From: Trabulsiella guamensis ATCC 49490
GTDB taxonomy: Bacteria > Pseudomonadota > Gammaproteobacteria > Enterobacterales > Enterobacteriaceae
Assembly (NCBI RefSeq): GCF_000734965.1
Contig: NZ_JMTB01000081.1
Span: forward strand, 1 to 64,000
Length of the DNA: 64,000 nucleotides
Direction: 5' to 3'
Shown here piece after piece: positions 43,418 to 55,878 of this stretch; the stretch's first letter is position 1, and each line of letters opens with the position of its first letter. The translations under genes and the position numbers were made by a program. The notes beneath the pieces are model-generated. The model did no database searches. It worked only from the letters and a program-made list of their open reading frames with translations, and was not told the DNA's origin.

Positions 43418-43939
43418 ATGTATTTTAAAAAATTGATCCCTGCAATGATTGTTATTGCAACATCCATGCTGGCAGGTAATGCCAGCGCTTTTAATTTGCC
43501 TTCTGAATTAGTATCGATGGATAAATACCAGCCGTCGATATATACACTGCCTTCGCCGAAAGGAAATATTAAAAGCAAAATACTGTCCCAATATGCTAAA
43601 TGGAAAGGGACGCAATATCGCTGGGGCGGTCAGTCACGCAATGGCATTGACTGCTCTGCGCTAATGCAGAAAATTTTCCGCGGTTCGCTGCAAATGGAGC
43701 TGCCACGCACTACAGGCGAGCAGATCAGAGGTGGCTACCGCATCACGCAGGATGAGCTTAAGCCGGGCGATCTGGTATTCTTCAAAACCTCGCCGGCCGA
43801 CCGTCACGTGGGAGTCTACATTGGTCACGATAAATTTATCCACGCATCAAAAAGCCAGGGTGTGACGGTGTCAGAGCTGACTGACAGCTACTGGCAAGAC
43901 CATTATGAAACCGCACGACGTATTACTGAAAATGTTTAA
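43418..43939 (+). CDS. Secreted NlpC/P60 family (C40) peptidase
   Basis: This 173-residue protein has an N-terminal signal peptide (KKLIPAMIVIATSMLAGNASA, cut after about residue 24; no lipobox). An NlpC/P60 domain (about 55-165) carries the triad Cys79 (GIDCSALMQ), His130 (RHVGVYIG) and His142 (FIHASKSQ). It should cleave peptidoglycan stem peptides in the periplasm. The precise bond cut is unknown. It resembles the catalytic domain of MepS but lacks the lipoprotein signal. Upstream sequence is AT-rich, and E. coli K-12 has no such gene here, so lateral gain is possible. Confidence 0.85.
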   Translation: MYFKKLIPAMIVIATSMLAGNASAFNLPSELVSMDKYQPSIYTLPSPKGNIKSKILSQYAKWKGTQYRWGGQSRNGIDCSALMQKIFRGSLQMELPRTTGEQIRGGYRITQDELKPGDLVFFKTSPADRHVGVYIGHDKFIHASKSQGVTVSELTDSYWQDHYETARRITENV

Positions 43940-44079
43940 TTCCTGATTCACCCTCTTTGCTTTTTATCAGAGGGTGAAATTCTGGAAAGCGCCTCGCATT
44001 TATTCTCCTGAATTTATCCTTATTTTATTCGACGTTATATCATGCCCCGGCAATCATTCTGAAAATCGCCGGAGAGAAT

Positions 44080-44331
44080 ATGCATAATACAAACGTCACC
44101 ACCTCTTCCCCTGTTTTGAATCCCCTCCGCCAGTTAACGGTCAGCTATGTTCGTAAGCGCCATATCGATCTCGACAGCGGGCGAGCCACCCGAGTGTCAT
44201 GCAGCCCAAGCCTGGTGCTGAGCGGTAAATGGCTGGAAGCCGCCGGGTTTTCCACCGGCACCTCAGTCAGCGTTGCGGTAGAGACCGGCCTGCTGATCAT
44301 CCGTTCGCTGCCACACGAAGAGAATCGTTAA
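44080..44331 (+). CDS. Short SymE-like protein (type I toxin family)
   Basis: This 83-residue protein carries the SymE-type AbrB-like fold: RQLTVSYVRKRH (about 18) and SLVLSGKWLEAAGFSTGTSVSVAVETGLLIIRS (about 46-78, quoted in two blocks of LSGKWLEAAGF and GTSVSVAVETGLLIIRS). E. coli SymE is about 113 residues, so the C-terminal tail is absent and the protein ends soon after the core fold. No LexA box is obvious upstream. An antisense RNA of the SymR kind cannot be confirmed by reading. The gene lies 128 bp before mutS. Confidence 0.75.
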   Translation: MHNTNVTTSSPVLNPLRQLTVSYVRKRHIDLDSGRATRVSCSPSLVLSGKWLEAAGFSTGTSVSVAVETGLLIIRSLPHEENR

Positions 44332-44458
44332 CCGATGTTGATGTGGGGAGACTTTTTAATGCGCCCCACCTTTTTTTCATGCGACAATACTTGTCATCAC
44401 GTGCAGGTGAAATGAACAGATCTTTTTGATTTTCAATGAAAATGGACATCCGGATTCC

Positions 44459-47020
44459 ATGACCACTATCGACAATTTCGACGCCCATACACCCATGATG
44501 CAGCAGTACCTGAAGATAAAGGCTCAGCATCCCGAGATCCTGCTGTTCTACCGCATGGGCGACTTTTACGAGTTGTTTTATGACGATGCGAAACGCGCCT
44601 CACAGTTACTCGATATTTCGCTGACGAAGCGTGGCGCATCGGGAGGCGAGCCGATACCGATGGCGGGCGTTCCGCACCATGCCGTGGAAAACTACCTGGT
44701 GAAGCTGGTGAATCTCGGCGAGTCGGTGGCGATTTGCGAACAAATTGGCGATCCCGCCACCAGCAAAGGCCCGGTTGAGCGTAAAGTCGTCCGCATCGTG
44801 ACGCCTGGCACCATCAGCGACGAAGCGCTGTTGCAAGAGCGCCAGGACAACCTGCTGGCAGCGTTGTGGCAGGATAGCAAAGGCTATGGCTACGCCACAC
44901 TCGACATCAGCTCCGGGCGTTTTCGTCTCAGCGAACCCGCCGATCGTGAAAGCATAGCCGCTGAGCTACAACGTACTAATCCCGCAGAATTACTCTATGC
45001 GGAAGACTTCGCCGAGATGGCGTTGATTGAAGGCCGCCGTGGCCTGCGTCGTCGCCCGCTGTGGGAGTTCGAAATCGACACTGCGCGTCAGCAACTGAAC
45101 ATGCAGTTTGGCACCCGTGATCTGGTCGGTTTTGGGGTCGAAAACGCGCCACGCGGTCTGTGTGCCGCGGGCTGCCTGCTGCAGTATGTGAAAGACACCC
45201 AACGCACCGCGTTGCCGCATATTCGTTCCATCACCATGGAACGCCAGCAGGACAGCATCATCATGGATGCCGCCACCCGCCGTAATCTCGAAATCACCCA
45301 GAATCTGGCAGGCGGTACAGAAAACACGCTGGCGTCAGTGCTGGATCGCACCGTAACGCCGATGGGCAGCCGCATGCTGAAACGCTGGCTACACATGCCC
45401 GTGCGCGATACCCAAATTCTGGAGGATCGTCAGCAAACCATCGCGGCGTTACAGGATCGCTACAGCGAGCTGCAACCGGTGTTGCGTCAGGTGGGCGATC
45501 TGGAACGTATTCTGGCGCGCCTCGCGCTGCGTACCGCTCGCCCGCGCGATCTCGCCCGCATGCGTTATGCCTTCCAACAGTTGCCGGAACTGCGTGCGCA
45601 ACTGGCTGATGTCGACAGCGTACCGGTACAGCGCTTGCGCGAACAGATGGGTGAATTTACTGAACTGCGCGAACTGCTCGAACGTGCCGTGATTGAATCG
45701 CCGCCGGTGCTGGTGCGTGACGGCGGTGTGATCGCCCCGGGTTACAATGCCGAGCTGGACGAATGGCGCGCGCTGGCAGACGGCGCGACGGATTATCTCG
45801 ACAGGCTGGAGATCCGCGAACGCGAGCGTCTCGGACTCGACACACTGAAGGTGGGTTATAACGCCGTTCACGGTTATTACATTCAGATCAGCCGCGGGCA
45901 AAGTCATCTCGCGCCGATCCACTACGTGCGGCGCCAGACGCTGAAAAACGCTGAACGCTACATCATTCCTGAGCTGAAAGAGTACGAAGACAAAGTCCTC
46001 ACCTCGAAAGGCAAAGCACTGGCGCTGGAAAAACAGCTGTATGACGAGCTGTTCGACCTGCTGTTACCGCATCTGGCTGATCTGCAGTTGAGCGCTTCCG
46101 CGCTGGCGGAGCTGGACGTGCTGGTCAATCTGGCCGAGCGGGCTTATACGCTCAACTACAGTTGTCCGGTGTTCAGCAATAACCCCGGCATTCGCATCGA
46201 AGAAGGCCGCCATCCGGTGGTGGAACAGGTGCTGAATGAACCGTTTATCGCCAACCCACTGAATCTGTCACCGCAGCGCCGGATGCTAATCATCACCGGT
46301 CCGAACATGGGCGGTAAAAGTACTTATATGCGTCAGACCGCACTCATTGCGCTGCTGGCGTATATCGGCAGCTATGTTCCGGCGCAGAAAGTGGAGATCG
46401 GCCCCATTGACCGCATTTTTACCCGCGTGGGCGCGGCTGATGATCTGGCCAGCGGACGCTCCACCTTCATGGTGGAAATGACCGAAACCGCCAATATCCT
46501 CCACAACGCCACCGAGTACAGTCTGGTCCTGATGGATGAAATCGGCCGCGGTACGTCGACTTATGACGGTCTGTCTCTGGCCTGGGCCTGCGCGGAAAAT
46601 CTGGCGAATCGCATCAAGGCGTTAACGCTGTTTGCGACGCACTATTTCGAACTGACGCAATTGCCGGAAAAAATGGAAGGTGTGGCGAACGTTCACCTTG
46701 ATGCGCTGGAGCATGGTGACACCATCGCTTTTATGCATAGCGTGCAGGACGGCGCAGCCAGCAAAAGTTACGGTCTGGCGGTTGCCGCGCTGGCGGGCGT
46801 GCCGAAAGAGGTGATCAAGCGTGCGCGTCAGAAACTGCGCGAACTGGAAAGCATTACGCCAAACGCCGCCGCCACGCAGGTTGACGGAACGCAGATGTCG
46901 CTGCTTGCAGCACCGGAAGAGACGTCACCGGCGGTTGAAGCGCTGGAGAATCTTGATCCAGATTCACTGACGCCACGCCAGGCGCTGGAATGGATCTACC
47001 GGCTGAAAAATCTGCTGTAA
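44459..47020 (+). CDS. mutS: DNA mismatch repair protein MutS
   Basis: This 853-residue mismatch-binding ATPase has the E. coli length. The mismatch-reading Phe-x-Glu is in [13 protein letters not shown] (about 34-46). The Walker A is [16 protein letters not shown] (about 613-628), with the MutS signature [12 protein letters not shown] (about 693). The C-terminal dimer/tetramer region ends [15 protein letters not shown] chose the ATG giving [12 protein letters not shown]. It converges on rpoS with one shared terminator. Confidence 0.97.
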   Translation: MTTIDNFDAHTPMMQQYLKIKAQHPEILLFYRMGDFYELFYDDAKRASQLLDISLTKRGASGGEPIPMAGVPHHAVENYLVKLVNLGESVAICEQIGDPATSKGPVERKVVRIVTPGTISDEALLQERQDNLLAALWQDSKGYGYATLDISSGRFRLSEPADRESIAAELQRTNPAELLYAEDFAEMALIEGRRGLRRRPLWEFEIDTARQQLNMQFGTRDLVGFGVENAPRGLCAAGCLLQYVKDTQRTALPHIRSITMERQQDSIIMDAATRRNLEITQNLAGGTENTLASVLDRTVTPMGSRMLKRWLHMPVRDTQILEDRQQTIAALQDRYSELQPVLRQVGDLERILARLALRTARPRDLARMRYAFQQLPELRAQLADVDSVPVQRLREQMGEFTELRELLERAVIESPPVLVRDGGVIAPGYNAELDEWRALADGATDYLDRLEIRERERLGLDTLKVGYNAVHGYYIQISRGQSHLAPIHYVRRQTLKNAERYIIPELKEYEDKVLTSKGKALALEKQLYDELFDLLLPHLADLQLSASALAELDVLVNLAERAYTLNYSCPVFSNNPGIRIEEGRHPVVEQVLNEPFIANPLNLSPQRRMLIITGPNMGGKSTYMRQTALIALLAYIGSYVPAQKVEIGPIDRIFTRVGAADDLASGRSTFMVEMTETANILHNATEYSLVLMDEIGRGTSTYDGLSLAWACAENLANRIKALTLFATHYFELTQLPEKMEGVANVHLDALEHGDTIAFMHSVQDGAASKSYGLAVAALAGVPKEVIKRARQKLRELESITPNAAATQVDGTQMSLLAAPEETSPAVEALENLDPDSLTPRQALEWIYRLKNLL

Positions 47021-47040
47021 CCTACTCGTTACAGCAAAAG

Positions 47041-47072
47041 AAAAAGGCCAGTCATTACGACTGGCCTTTTTT
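47041..47072. terminator. Bidirectional terminator between mutS and rpoS
   Basis: AAAGGCCAGTC and GACTGGCCTTT pair around ATTAC, with an A-run on one side and TTTTTT on the other. It works for both convergent genes. Confidence 0.9.
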
Positions 47073-47085
47073 GATGAAAACTCGC

Positions 47086-48078
47086 TTATTCGCGGAACAG
47101 CGCTTCGATGTTCAGCCCTTGCCCCTGCAGAATTTCACGCAGGCGACGCAGACCTTCGACCTGAATCTGGCGAACGCGTTCACGCGTCAGACCAATTTCA
47201 CGGCCAACATCTTCAAGCGTTGCGGCTTCGTACCCCAGCAACCCAAAACGACGCGCCAGTACCTCACGCTGTTTGGCGTTCAGTTCGAACAGCCATTTGA
47301 CGATGCTCTGTTTCATGTCATCGTCCTGCGTGGTGTCTTCCGGACCGTTCTCTTTTTCATCGGCCAGGATATCCAGCAGCGCTTTTTCGGAATCGCCACC
47401 CAGTGGGGTATCGACCGAGGTGATGCGCTCGTTGAGACGCAGCATACGACTGACATCATCAACCGGTTTATCAAGCTGCTCGGCAATCTCTTCCGCGCTC
47501 GGTTCGTGGTCCAGCTTATGGGACAACTCACGCGCGGTACGCAGATACACGTTCAGCTCTTTAACGATGTGAATCGGTAAACGAATTGTACGGGTTTGAT
47601 TCATGATAGCCCGTTCAATCGTCTGGCGGATCCACCATGTCGCGTAGGTCGAGAAGCGGAATCCGCGCTCCGGATCAAACTTCTCCACGGCGCGAATCAG
47701 CCCCAGATTCCCCTCTTCAATCAGATCCAGCAACGCCAGACCACGATTGCTGTAACGACGGGCAATCTTAACCACCAGACGCAGGTTACTTTCTATCATC
47801 CGACGGCGGGAAGCGACATCTCCGCGCAGTGCACGACGTGCAAAATAGACTTCTTCTTCGGCTGTTAACAGAGGAGAGTATCCAATCTCTCCAAGGTAAA
47901 GCTGAGTCGCGTCCAGTACACGCTGTGTGGCACCCTGCGATAACAGCTCTTCCTCAGCCAGGTCGTTATCACTGGGTTCCTCTTCATTCAAGGTTTTCTC
48001 GTCGAAAACCTCCATTCCGTTCTCATCAAATTCCGCGTCTTCATTTAAATCATGAACTTTCAGCGTATTCTGACTCAT
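47086..48078 (-). CDS. rpoS: RNA polymerase sigma factor RpoS (sigma-38)
   Basis: This 330-residue stationary-phase and general-stress sigma factor is nearly identical to E. coli RpoS. Region 2 has [20 protein letters not shown] with [17 protein letters not shown] (-10 recognition). Region 4 has [20 protein letters not shown] (-35 recognition). I took the ATG giving [12 protein letters not shown]. In E. coli its main promoter is inside nlpD, which lies upstream here as well. The reading frame is intact. Confidence 0.98.
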   Translation of the reverse strand: MSQNTLKVHDLNEDAEFDENGMEVFDEKTLNEEEPSDNDLAEEELLSQGATQRVLDATQLYLGEIGYSPLLTAEEEVYFARRALRGDVASRRRMIESNLRLVVKIARRYSNRGLALLDLIEEGNLGLIRAVEKFDPERGFRFSTYATWWIRQTIERAIMNQTRTIRLPIHIVKELNVYLRTARELSHKLDHEPSAEEIAEQLDKPVDDVSRMLRLNERITSVDTPLGGDSEKALLDILADEKENGPEDTTQDDDMKQSIVKWLFELNAKQREVLARRFGLLGYEAATLEDVGREIGLTRERVRQIQVEGLRRLREILQGQGLNIEALFRE

Positions 48079-48139
48079 AAGGTGGCTCCTACCCGTGATC
48101 CCCTGACGGAACATGCAAGTAAAGCCATATTCCGTCGAA

Positions 48140-49270
48140 TTATCGCTGCGGCAAATACTGCAGCGGGTTTACGGATTTCCCCTTGTAACGAATTTCAAAA
48201 TGCAAGCGTGTTGAACTGGTTCCGGTGCTACCCATGGTAGCGATTTTCTGCCCCGCCTTAACTTCTTGTTGTTCCCGGACCAGCATAGTGTCGTTATGGG
48301 CGTAGGCGCTCAGGTAATCATCGTTATGTTTGATGATGATAAGATTACCGTAACCGCGCAGTGCGTTACCGGCATAGACGACGCGCCCATCTGCGGTCGC
48401 GGCGATAGCCTGTCCCTTACTGCCTGCGATATCGATACCTTTATTCCCGTTATCAGAGAATTTCTCGATAATGTTGCCATCAGTCGGCCAGCGCCATGAA
48501 GAAATCGGCGAACTGGTAGACATACTGCTTGCAGTCGGTTCGGTTGTGCTTGCAACAGGTGCCGTAACAGGCGCTGTGACCGGAGTCGCAGGCTTATTGT
48601 TAGGCAACATTTTGTTAGCACTTTGTTCACCTGAATCTTCAGAATACGTAATTGTTGGTTTAGAAGCAACCACCGCGCCGGAATTTTGTGCAGGTTTTGA
48701 GGTAAGGCCCTGCGAACCGCTACTGGCCTGTACGCTTGCTTGCGCAACAGGATTGTTGCCTGTAATGGGCTGTCCAGCTGCGTTTCCGATCTGTAACGTC
48801 TGGCCTACATTCAAACCGTAAGGTGCAGAAATGTTGTTACGTTGTGCAAGATCGCGGAAATCGTTGCCGGTTATCCAGGCGATGTAAAACAGCGTGTCGC
48901 CACGCTTGACGGTATAGGTACTGCCGCCCGTGTAGCTGCCTTTAGGAATGTCGCCGTATTTACGGTTATAAACAATGTGCCCATCGGCGTTAGTTTGCAC
49001 TGGCTGCGACATCGGTTGTGTCTGTACAGGTTGCGTTTGTACCGGCTGTACAGACTGAATTTGCGGTTGCGACGGCTGTGCCGTCGAGTTCCCCATCTTC
49101 GGCGGTGGGGTGATCAACATGCCGGAATCGGTGCCGGAAGAGGCGCTTCCGCCCACCGAGCTCACTGGGGCTGGTGCGTTATCAGAACTTGTACAACCTG
49201 CAAGCCAGACGGAGACCAGCGATAGCGCCGCAATACGGCTTAAGGTAAATTTTGGGCTTCCCGCGCTCAT
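48140..49270 (-). CDS. nlpD: Murein hydrolase activator NlpD
   Basis: This 376-residue outer-membrane lipoprotein activates the amidase AmiC at division. The lipobox is WLAGC (Cys at about 26). A Gln/Pro/Val-rich low-complexity stretch (about 60-95) holds tandem QPVQT-type repeats. The LysM domain starts at [14 protein letters not shown] (about 120). A T/P/A-rich linker precedes the C-terminal LytM domain (about 260-376), of the degenerate type in this family. It is upstream of rpoS in the same operon. Confidence 0.95.
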   Translation of the reverse strand: MSAGSPKFTLSRIAALSLVSVWLAGCTSSDNAPAPVSSVGGSASSGTDSGMLITPPPKMGNSTAQPSQPQIQSVQPVQTQPVQTQPMSQPVQTNADGHIVYNRKYGDIPKGSYTGGSTYTVKRGDTLFYIAWITGNDFRDLAQRNNISAPYGLNVGQTLQIGNAAGQPITGNNPVAQASVQASSGSQGLTSKPAQNSGAVVASKPTITYSEDSGEQSANKMLPNNKPATPVTAPVTAPVASTTEPTASSMSTSSPISSWRWPTDGNIIEKFSDNGNKGIDIAGSKGQAIAATADGRVVYAGNALRGYGNLIIIKHNDDYLSAYAHNDTMLVREQQEVKAGQKIATMGSTGTSSTRLHFEIRYKGKSVNPLQYLPQR

Positions 49271-49395
49271 TTATCCCCCAGGAATGTGTTAACTGCCAGT
49301 GATTTCATTACCGCGCAACGCGCCGGCGCAAGCACTGGAAATGTGCCTACCCTACGCCCGAACACGCGCCGAATAAACCAGGAAAACTCCTGTTA

Positions 49396-50757
<1,362 letters not shown>

Positions 50758-50777
<20 letters not shown>

Positions 50778-51807
50778 AATCACCTGTTGTCTTGATCAGT
50801 TCCCTTACCACACTGGTGGCAAAACTGCCCGCAGGCAGCCAGAAACGTAGCTCAACGGTCACATCATCCCACCAGTTCCAGCGTAGCTGTTGCGGATAAA
50901 GCAGTATCGCACGGCGCGCTGCTTCGACCTTTTCCCGTACCAGCAACGCCTGTAGCAGCGTCTCCTGCGCCAGCGTATTTTCTTCAAAAGCCAGTGCGGC
51001 ACGCTGGGTTCCCCAGTCACCGCTGCCGGGCAATGCTGCGGTGATCATCAGTTCCCGGTTATCGACTCGCGTTTGCAGTTCGTCGCGCTCGTCTTCCGTC
51101 GCCACAAACCAGCTGCCACGCCCCGCTAATTGTAGCGCATCGCCGTCAACAACTTGATTAAAGTCTGGTTTTTTTAATTTATCGCTGACAATCTGATTAA
51201 ACAAGGCACTCCGCGCCGCAGAGAGCCAAAAACTGCGTTTGTTGCGATCGCGCACCGGCCCACCGTTTTCCGCCCAGCGCAGTGCGCCATGCAGATTGCT
51301 GCCGCCAATGCCAAAACGTTGTGCGCCAAAATAGTTCGGTACGCCACGCGCCGCAATGGCCTGCAATCGGGTTTCGACGTCATCGCGGTGCGATACTTCA
51401 CGCAGAATAAGCGTGAAATAATTCCCTTTCAGCGCGCCCGGTCGCAGCTTGCGTTTATGGCGGGCGTACTCCAGCACCTGACAGCCTTCCAGCGTGAATT
51501 TGCTGAGATCCGGCATCTCTTTGCCGGGCACGCGGGCGCAGAGCCACTGTTCAGTGACTGCATGTTTGTCTTTTTGCCCGGCGAAGCTCACTTCGCGGGC
51601 GTGGATCTTGAGGAATTTCGCCAACGCATCGGCGACAAAGCGGGTGTTGCAACCGTTTTTGAGGATCCGCACGAGGATATGCTCGCCCTCGCCATCCGGC
51701 TCAAAACCCAAATCTTCCACTACCAGAAAATCTTCCGGGCTGGCTTTCAACAGGCCCTGCCCCTGCGGTTGACCATGCAGGTAAGTCAGGTCGTCAAATG
51801 CAATCAT
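50758..51807 (-). CDS. truD: tRNA pseudouridine(13) synthase TruD
   Basis: This 349-residue enzyme makes pseudouridine at position 13 of tRNA-Glu. The catalytic Asp lies in [14 protein letters not shown] (about 75-88). [21 protein letters not shown] (about 155) and the TRUD insertion domain follow. It is translationally coupled to ispF by a 4-bp overlap. Confidence 0.96.
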
Positions 51808-52283
51808 GCTTTGGCCTTATGCAGCAACGCCACCGCTTCACAGGCAATCCCTTCGCCACGGCCAGTGAAACCCAGTTTTTCTGTGGTGGTTGCCTTCACA
51901 TTGACGTCATCCATATGGCAGCCGAGATCTTCGGCAATAAAGACCCGCATTTGTGGAATGTGCGGCAGCATTTTGGGTGCCTGCGCGATGATGGTGACAT
52001 CGACGTTGCCGAGCGTATAGCCTTTGGCCTGAATGCGACGCCAGGCTTCACGCAGCAGTGCGCGGCTGTCGGCGCCTTTGAAGGCCGGGTCGGTGTCCGG
52101 GAAAAGCTTGCCGATATCGCCCAGCGCCGCCGCGCCCAACAGGGCATCGGTCAGAGCATGCAACGCGACATCGCCGTCAGAATGGGCCAGCAACCCCTTT
52201 TCGTAAGGGATACGTACGCCGCCAATGATAATGGGACCTTCGCCACCAAAGGCATGTACGTCAAAACCGTGTCCAATTCGCAT
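51804..52283 (-). CDS. ispF: 2-C-methyl-D-erythritol 2,4-cyclodiphosphate synthase IspF
   Basis: This 159-residue MEP-pathway enzyme makes the cyclodiphosphate on the route to isoprenoids. Metal ligands are in [12 protein letters not shown] (Asp8, His10) and [20 protein letters not shown] (His42). Length equals that of E. coli IspF. It follows ispD with a one-base overlap. Confidence 0.97.
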   Translation of the reverse strand: MRIGHGFDVHAFGGEGPIIIGGVRIPYEKGLLAHSDGDVALHALTDALLGAAALGDIGKLFPDTDPAFKGADSRALLREAWRRIQAKGYTLGNVDVTIIAQAPKMLPHIPQMRVFIAEDLGCHMDDVNVKATTTEKLGFTGRGEGIACEAVALLHKAKA

Positions 52284-52990
52284 TACGCCTTCTCCTGATA
52301 GTCAGATCGGGTGAGGTAAAATTCCGCCAGCGCCAGGTCTTCCGGACGCGTGACTTTAATATTATCCGCGCGCCCCGTCACCAGCTCAGGATGAAAACCA
52401 CAATATTCCAGCGCGGACGCTTCATCGGTAATGGTTGCGCCGTCATTAAGCGCGCGGGTCAGGCAATCAATTAACAATTCGCGGGGGAAAAACTGCGGGG
52501 TCAGCGCGTGCCAGAGATCGTTTCTGTCGACGGTATGGGCAATGGCGGTGGCGCCAGGCTCGGCGCGTTTCATGGTGTCACGCACCGGCGCGGCAAGAAT
52601 GCCGCCCACGCGACTGGTTTCGCTGAGCGCCAGCAAACGCGCGAGATCGTCCTGATGCAGGCAAGGGCGTGCGGCATCGTGCACCAGCACCCATTCCCCT
52701 GTGGCGGCGTTCAACCCGGCAAGGACGGAATCAGCGCGCTCTGCGCCGCCTTCGACAACGGTAATTAGAGGATGCGAGGCCAGCGGTAATGACTGAAAAC
52801 GGTCATCGCCTGCGCTGACGGCTATGATTACACGCTGGACGCGGGCATTTGCCAGCAGCGCGTCCACCGCGTGTTCGAGAATCGTTTTGTTACCGATTGA
52901 GAGATATTGTTTTGGGCATTCCGTTTGCATGCGGCGGCCAAATCCGGCTGCCGGGACCACGGCGCAAACGCCCGGAGTAGTTGCTGCCAT
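52283..52990 (-). CDS. ispD: 2-C-methyl-D-erythritol 4-phosphate cytidylyltransferase IspD
   Basis: This 235-residue MEP-pathway enzyme couples CTP to methylerythritol phosphate. The nucleotide-binding [19 protein letters not shown] is at about 12-30, and [16 protein letters not shown] at about 101. It is one residue shorter than E. coli IspD. It is encoded between ftsB and ispF as in E. coli. Confidence 0.96.
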   Translation of the reverse strand: MAATTPGVCAVVPAAGFGRRMQTECPKQYLSIGNKTILEHAVDALLANARVQRVIIAVSAGDDRFQSLPLASHPLITVVEGGAERADSVLAGLNAATGEWVLVHDAARPCLHQDDLARLLALSETSRVGGILAAPVRDTMKRAEPGATAIAHTVDRNDLWHALTPQFFPRELLIDCLTRALNDGATITDEASALEYCGFHPELVTGRADNIKVTRPEDLALAEFYLTRSDYQEKA

Positions 52991-53009
52991 GTTTTAATCC
53001 TGGGAGTGT

Positions 53010-53321
53010 CTATCGATTATTCTGCCCTGAAGCCTGATTGCGTTTTGACGCATCCGGAACCAGACGATAGAACGTTTCGCCCGGGCGGGTCATGCTAAGT
53101 TCATTGCGTGCGCGTTCCTCGATCGCTTCCTGACCGCCATTGAGATCGTCAATTTCGGCGAAAAGTTGATCGTTTCGCGCTTTGAGTTTGGCGTTCGTCG
53201 CCTGCTGTGCGGCGACATCTTCACTGACCCGGCTGTAGTCATGAATACCATTCTTGCCGAACCACAGCGAATATTGTAGCCAGACCAGCAAAGCCAGCAA
53301 TAGCAGCGTTAGTTTACCCAT
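53010..53321 (-). CDS. ftsB: Cell division protein FtsB
   Basis: This 103-residue bitopic division protein joins FtsQ and FtsL in the septal complex. A short cytoplasmic start leads into one membrane span ([18 protein letters not shown], about 4-21). A periplasmic coiled coil follows ([25 protein letters not shown], quoted as the heptad segment about 36-60). ispD starts 19 bp downstream. Confidence 0.96.
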   Translation of the reverse strand: MGKLTLLLLALLVWLQYSLWFGKNGIHDYSRVSEDVAAQQATNAKLKARNDQLFAEIDDLNGGQEAIEERARNELSMTRPGETFYRLVPDASKRNQASGQNNR

Positions 53322-53400
53322 CCTGCCCCCTGAAAAACGGCATCATCATCCCATATCTTGACCGGGTACTCCACCCCGGCGCGGACGATGCCGCGTCATC

Positions 53401-53427
53401 GCGGGAAATGTACCACATTTTCCCCGC
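53401..53427 (-). terminator. Imperfect stem-loop after ygbE
   Basis: GCGGGAAATGT and ACATTTTCCCCGC pair with small bulges around a 3-nt loop, within the 140-bp gap between ftsB and ygbE. It may terminate ygbE; the T-tract is short. Confidence 0.4.
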
Positions 53428-53461
53428 AAATACGTACGCCTCGTTGCCGCACAGCCGCGGA

Positions 53462-53785
53462 TCACCCCATCAACCACAGGAAAAGCAGGCCGAAAAGCGC
53501 CATCACCGTAAGCACGGTAACAGGAAGACTATAGAGCAGTTTGCTGTCGAGCAGTGAGTGCAGCGCCACACCAATTAATACCGCGACAGGCATGAGCGCC
53601 AGAAAGAAGGGCCACGTGTAGAGCAGAAAAAACAGCGTATTGCTGCCGTAGATCAGAAACGGGATGCCCAGCGCCAGCAACCATGCAATGAAACCCACTG
53701 CCGCGCCCGGCAGCGTCCATGTGGTTTCCTCACTTTCAGCAAGCGATTTGGTGGAAGTGAGGCTTATGTTCTGGGTATCACGCAT
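53462..53785 (-). CDS. ygbE: DUF3561 family inner-membrane protein YgbE
   Basis: This 107-residue protein of unknown function has three hydrophobic spans (AAVGFIAWLLALGIPFLIYG, FFLLYTWPFFLALMPVAVLIG and the C-terminal VTVLTVMALFGLLFLWLMG). It is encoded between cysC and ftsB, as in E. coli. Co-direction with cysDNC, 51 bp away, allows co-transcription with them. Confidence 0.88.
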   Translation of the reverse strand: MRDTQNISLTSTKSLAESEETTWTLPGAAVGFIAWLLALGIPFLIYGSNTLFFLLYTWPFFLALMPVAVLIGVALHSLLDSKLLYSLPVTVLTVMALFGLLFLWLMG

Positions 53786-53808
53786 ATCAAATCCTGTTAC
53801 CTGACTGG

Positions 53809-53831
53809 CCGGAAGATGAATACATCCGGCG
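53809..53831. repeat. Small REP-like inverted repeat between cysC and ygbE
   Basis: GCCGGA and TCCGGC flank 11 bases in the 51-bp gap. The motif is a reduced REP/PU arm pair and may form a stabilising hairpin after cysC. Confidence 0.4.
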
Positions 53832-53836
53832 CTGTC

Positions 53837-54442
53837 TTAGGATCTGATGATATCGTCCCGCCTGAGGAGATCTAATAATTGGTTAACCAAATTTGTTACC
53901 AATTGTTCGCCCTTAAGGTGAATCTCAGGCGCTTCGGGGGATTCATAGGCTGAATCAATACCGGTGAAATTCCGCAGCTCGCCGGCACGTGCCTTTTTAT
54001 ACAATCCCTTAGGATCGCGAGCTTCGCAAATCGCCAGCGGCGTGTCGACATGGACTTCATAGAAACGCCCGTCGCCGATCAATTCGCGCGCCATCTGACG
54101 CTCCGCGCGGTGCGGAGAAATAAACGCCGTCAATACAATCAGCCCGGCATCAACCATCAGTTTCGCCACTTCACCGACGCGACGAATATTCTCTTTGCGA
54201 TCGGCATCGCTGAAACCTAAATCGCGACATAGCCCGTGACGCACGTTGTCGCCATCCAGCAAGTAAGTGCTCACGCCAAGCTCGTGCAGCGCCTCTTCCA
54301 GGGCCCCGGCGATGGTGGATTTTCCGGAACCAGACAGCCCGGTAAACCACAGCACAACGCCACGGTGACCGTGACGTTGTTCGCGTTGCTCCCGGGTAAC
54401 CGGATGGGGGTGCCAGACGACGTTTTCGTCATGCTGCGCCAT
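53837..54442 (-). CDS. cysC: Adenylylsulfate kinase CysC
   Basis: This 201-residue kinase phosphorylates APS to PAPS with ATP. Walker [17 protein letters not shown] is at about 35, and [26 protein letters not shown], the APS-binding region, follows (quoted here by its ends DGDNVRHGL and DRKENIRR). It overlaps cysN by one base (TAATG), so it is coupled to sulfate adenylyltransferase. Confidence 0.96.
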   Translation of the reverse strand: MAQHDENVVWHPHPVTREQREQRHGHRGVVLWFTGLSGSGKSTIAGALEEALHELGVSTYLLDGDNVRHGLCRDLGFSDADRKENIRRVGEVAKLMVDAGLIVLTAFISPHRAERQMARELIGDGRFYEVHVDTPLAICEARDPKGLYKKARAGELRNFTGIDSAYESPEAPEIHLKGEQLVTNLVNQLLDLLRRDDIIRS

Positions 54443-55869
54443 TACCGGCCTCCCAGCAAATCACGCGCGCCCCAGTGCGGAAAATGTTTACGCACCAGCG
54501 CATTCAGCTCCAGCTCAAACGCGCTGAACTCAGATGTCTGTACCGTGGCTTCGGTCTGCGGTTCATGCACCAGCCCTGCGCCCACGGTGACGTTCGACAG
54601 TCTGTCGATGAATATCAGCCCGCCGGTGACCGGGTTATCCTGATATTTATCGAGCACCAGCGGCTCATCGAAAGTCAAATCCACCAGCCCGATGCCGTTC
54701 AGCGGCAGCGAGTCCACCTCACTGTGGGTCAGATTGTTGATATCGACCTGATACTGGATCGCATCAACACGCGCGCGGGTTTTCTTGCCAGCAATTTTAA
54801 TGTCGTAGCTCTGGCCGGGTTGTAGCGCCTGTTCAGCCATCCATACCACATTGACGCTGGCGCTCTGCACGGCAGGCAGCGATGCGCTCGCCTCCACCAG
54901 CAAATCACCGCGACTGATGTCGATTTCATCTTTCAATACCAGGGTAATCGCTTCACCCGCCTGCGCCTGCGGCAGATCGCCGTCAAAGGTGACGATGCGC
55001 GCGACGGTCGATTCCACGCCAGATGGCAGGACTTTGACCCGCTGGCCGACGCTCACGCTACCGGATGCCAGCGTCCCGGCGTAGCCCCGAAAATCGAGGT
55101 TTGGCCGGTTCACATACTGCACCGGGAAGCGCATAGGCTGGCTGTCCACCGTACGCATGATCTCTACAGTTTCCAGCACTTCCAGCAGCGTCGGACCACT
55201 GTACCACGGCATATTTTCACTCTGGCCGGCGACGTTATCGCCCTCCAGCGCCGACAATGGCACAAAGCGGATGTCGAGGTTTCCCGGCAGTTGCTGAGCA
55301 AACGTCAGGTAGTCTTCGCGAATATCGTTGAAACGCGCTTCGCTGAAATCCACCAGATCCATTTTATTCACCGCCACCACCAGGTGCTTGATCCCCAGCA
55401 GCGTGGAGATAAAGCTGTGGCGACGGGTCTGATCGAGCACGCCTTTACGCGCGTCAATCAGCAGGATCGCCAGATCACAGGTAGACGCCCCGGTCGCCAT
55501 GTTGCGGGTGTACTGCTCATGCCCGGGGGTATCGGCGATGATAAATTTGCGTTTTTCGGTCGAGAAATAGCGATACGCCACGTCGATGGTAATGCCCTGC
55601 TCGCGCTCTGCCTGCAGACCATCCACGAGCAGCGCCAGATCCAGCTTTTCGCCCTGGGTCCCGTGACGTTTGCTGTCATTGTGCAGCGAAGAGAGCTGAT
55701 CTTCATAAATCTGACGGGTATCGTGCAGCAGGCGACCAATCAGCGTACTTTTACCGTCATCAACGCTGCCGCAGGTCAGAAAACGCAGCAGGCTTTTGTG
55801 TTGCTGGGCGTGCAGATACGCCTCAACGCCGCCTTCATCGGCGATTTGTTGTGCAATAGTGGTGTTCAT
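54442..55869 (-). CDS. cysN: Sulfate adenylyltransferase subunit 1 CysN (GTPase)
   Basis: This 475-residue GTPase drives CysD to form APS from sulfate and ATP. EF-Tu-like motifs are G1 [15 protein letters not shown] (about 35), G3 [11 protein letters not shown] (about 112) and G4 NKMDLVD (about 168). Two beta-barrel domains follow. Length equals that of E. coli CysN. Confidence 0.97.
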   Translation of the reverse strand: MNTTIAQQIADEGGVEAYLHAQQHKSLLRFLTCGSVDDGKSTLIGRLLHDTRQIYEDQLSSLHNDSKRHGTQGEKLDLALLVDGLQAEREQGITIDVAYRYFSTEKRKFIIADTPGHEQYTRNMATGASTCDLAILLIDARKGVLDQTRRHSFISTLLGIKHLVVAVNKMDLVDFSEARFNDIREDYLTFAQQLPGNLDIRFVPLSALEGDNVAGQSENMPWYSGPTLLEVLETVEIMRTVDSQPMRFPVQYVNRPNLDFRGYAGTLASGSVSVGQRVKVLPSGVESTVARIVTFDGDLPQAQAGEAITLVLKDEIDISRGDLLVEASASLPAVQSASVNVVWMAEQALQPGQSYDIKIAGKKTRARVDAIQYQVDINNLTHSEVDSLPLNGIGLVDLTFDEPLVLDKYQDNPVTGGLIFIDRLSNVTVGAGLVHEPQTEATVQTSEFSAFELELNALVRKHFPHWGARDLLGGR

Positions 55870-55878
55870 GGCGGCTCC

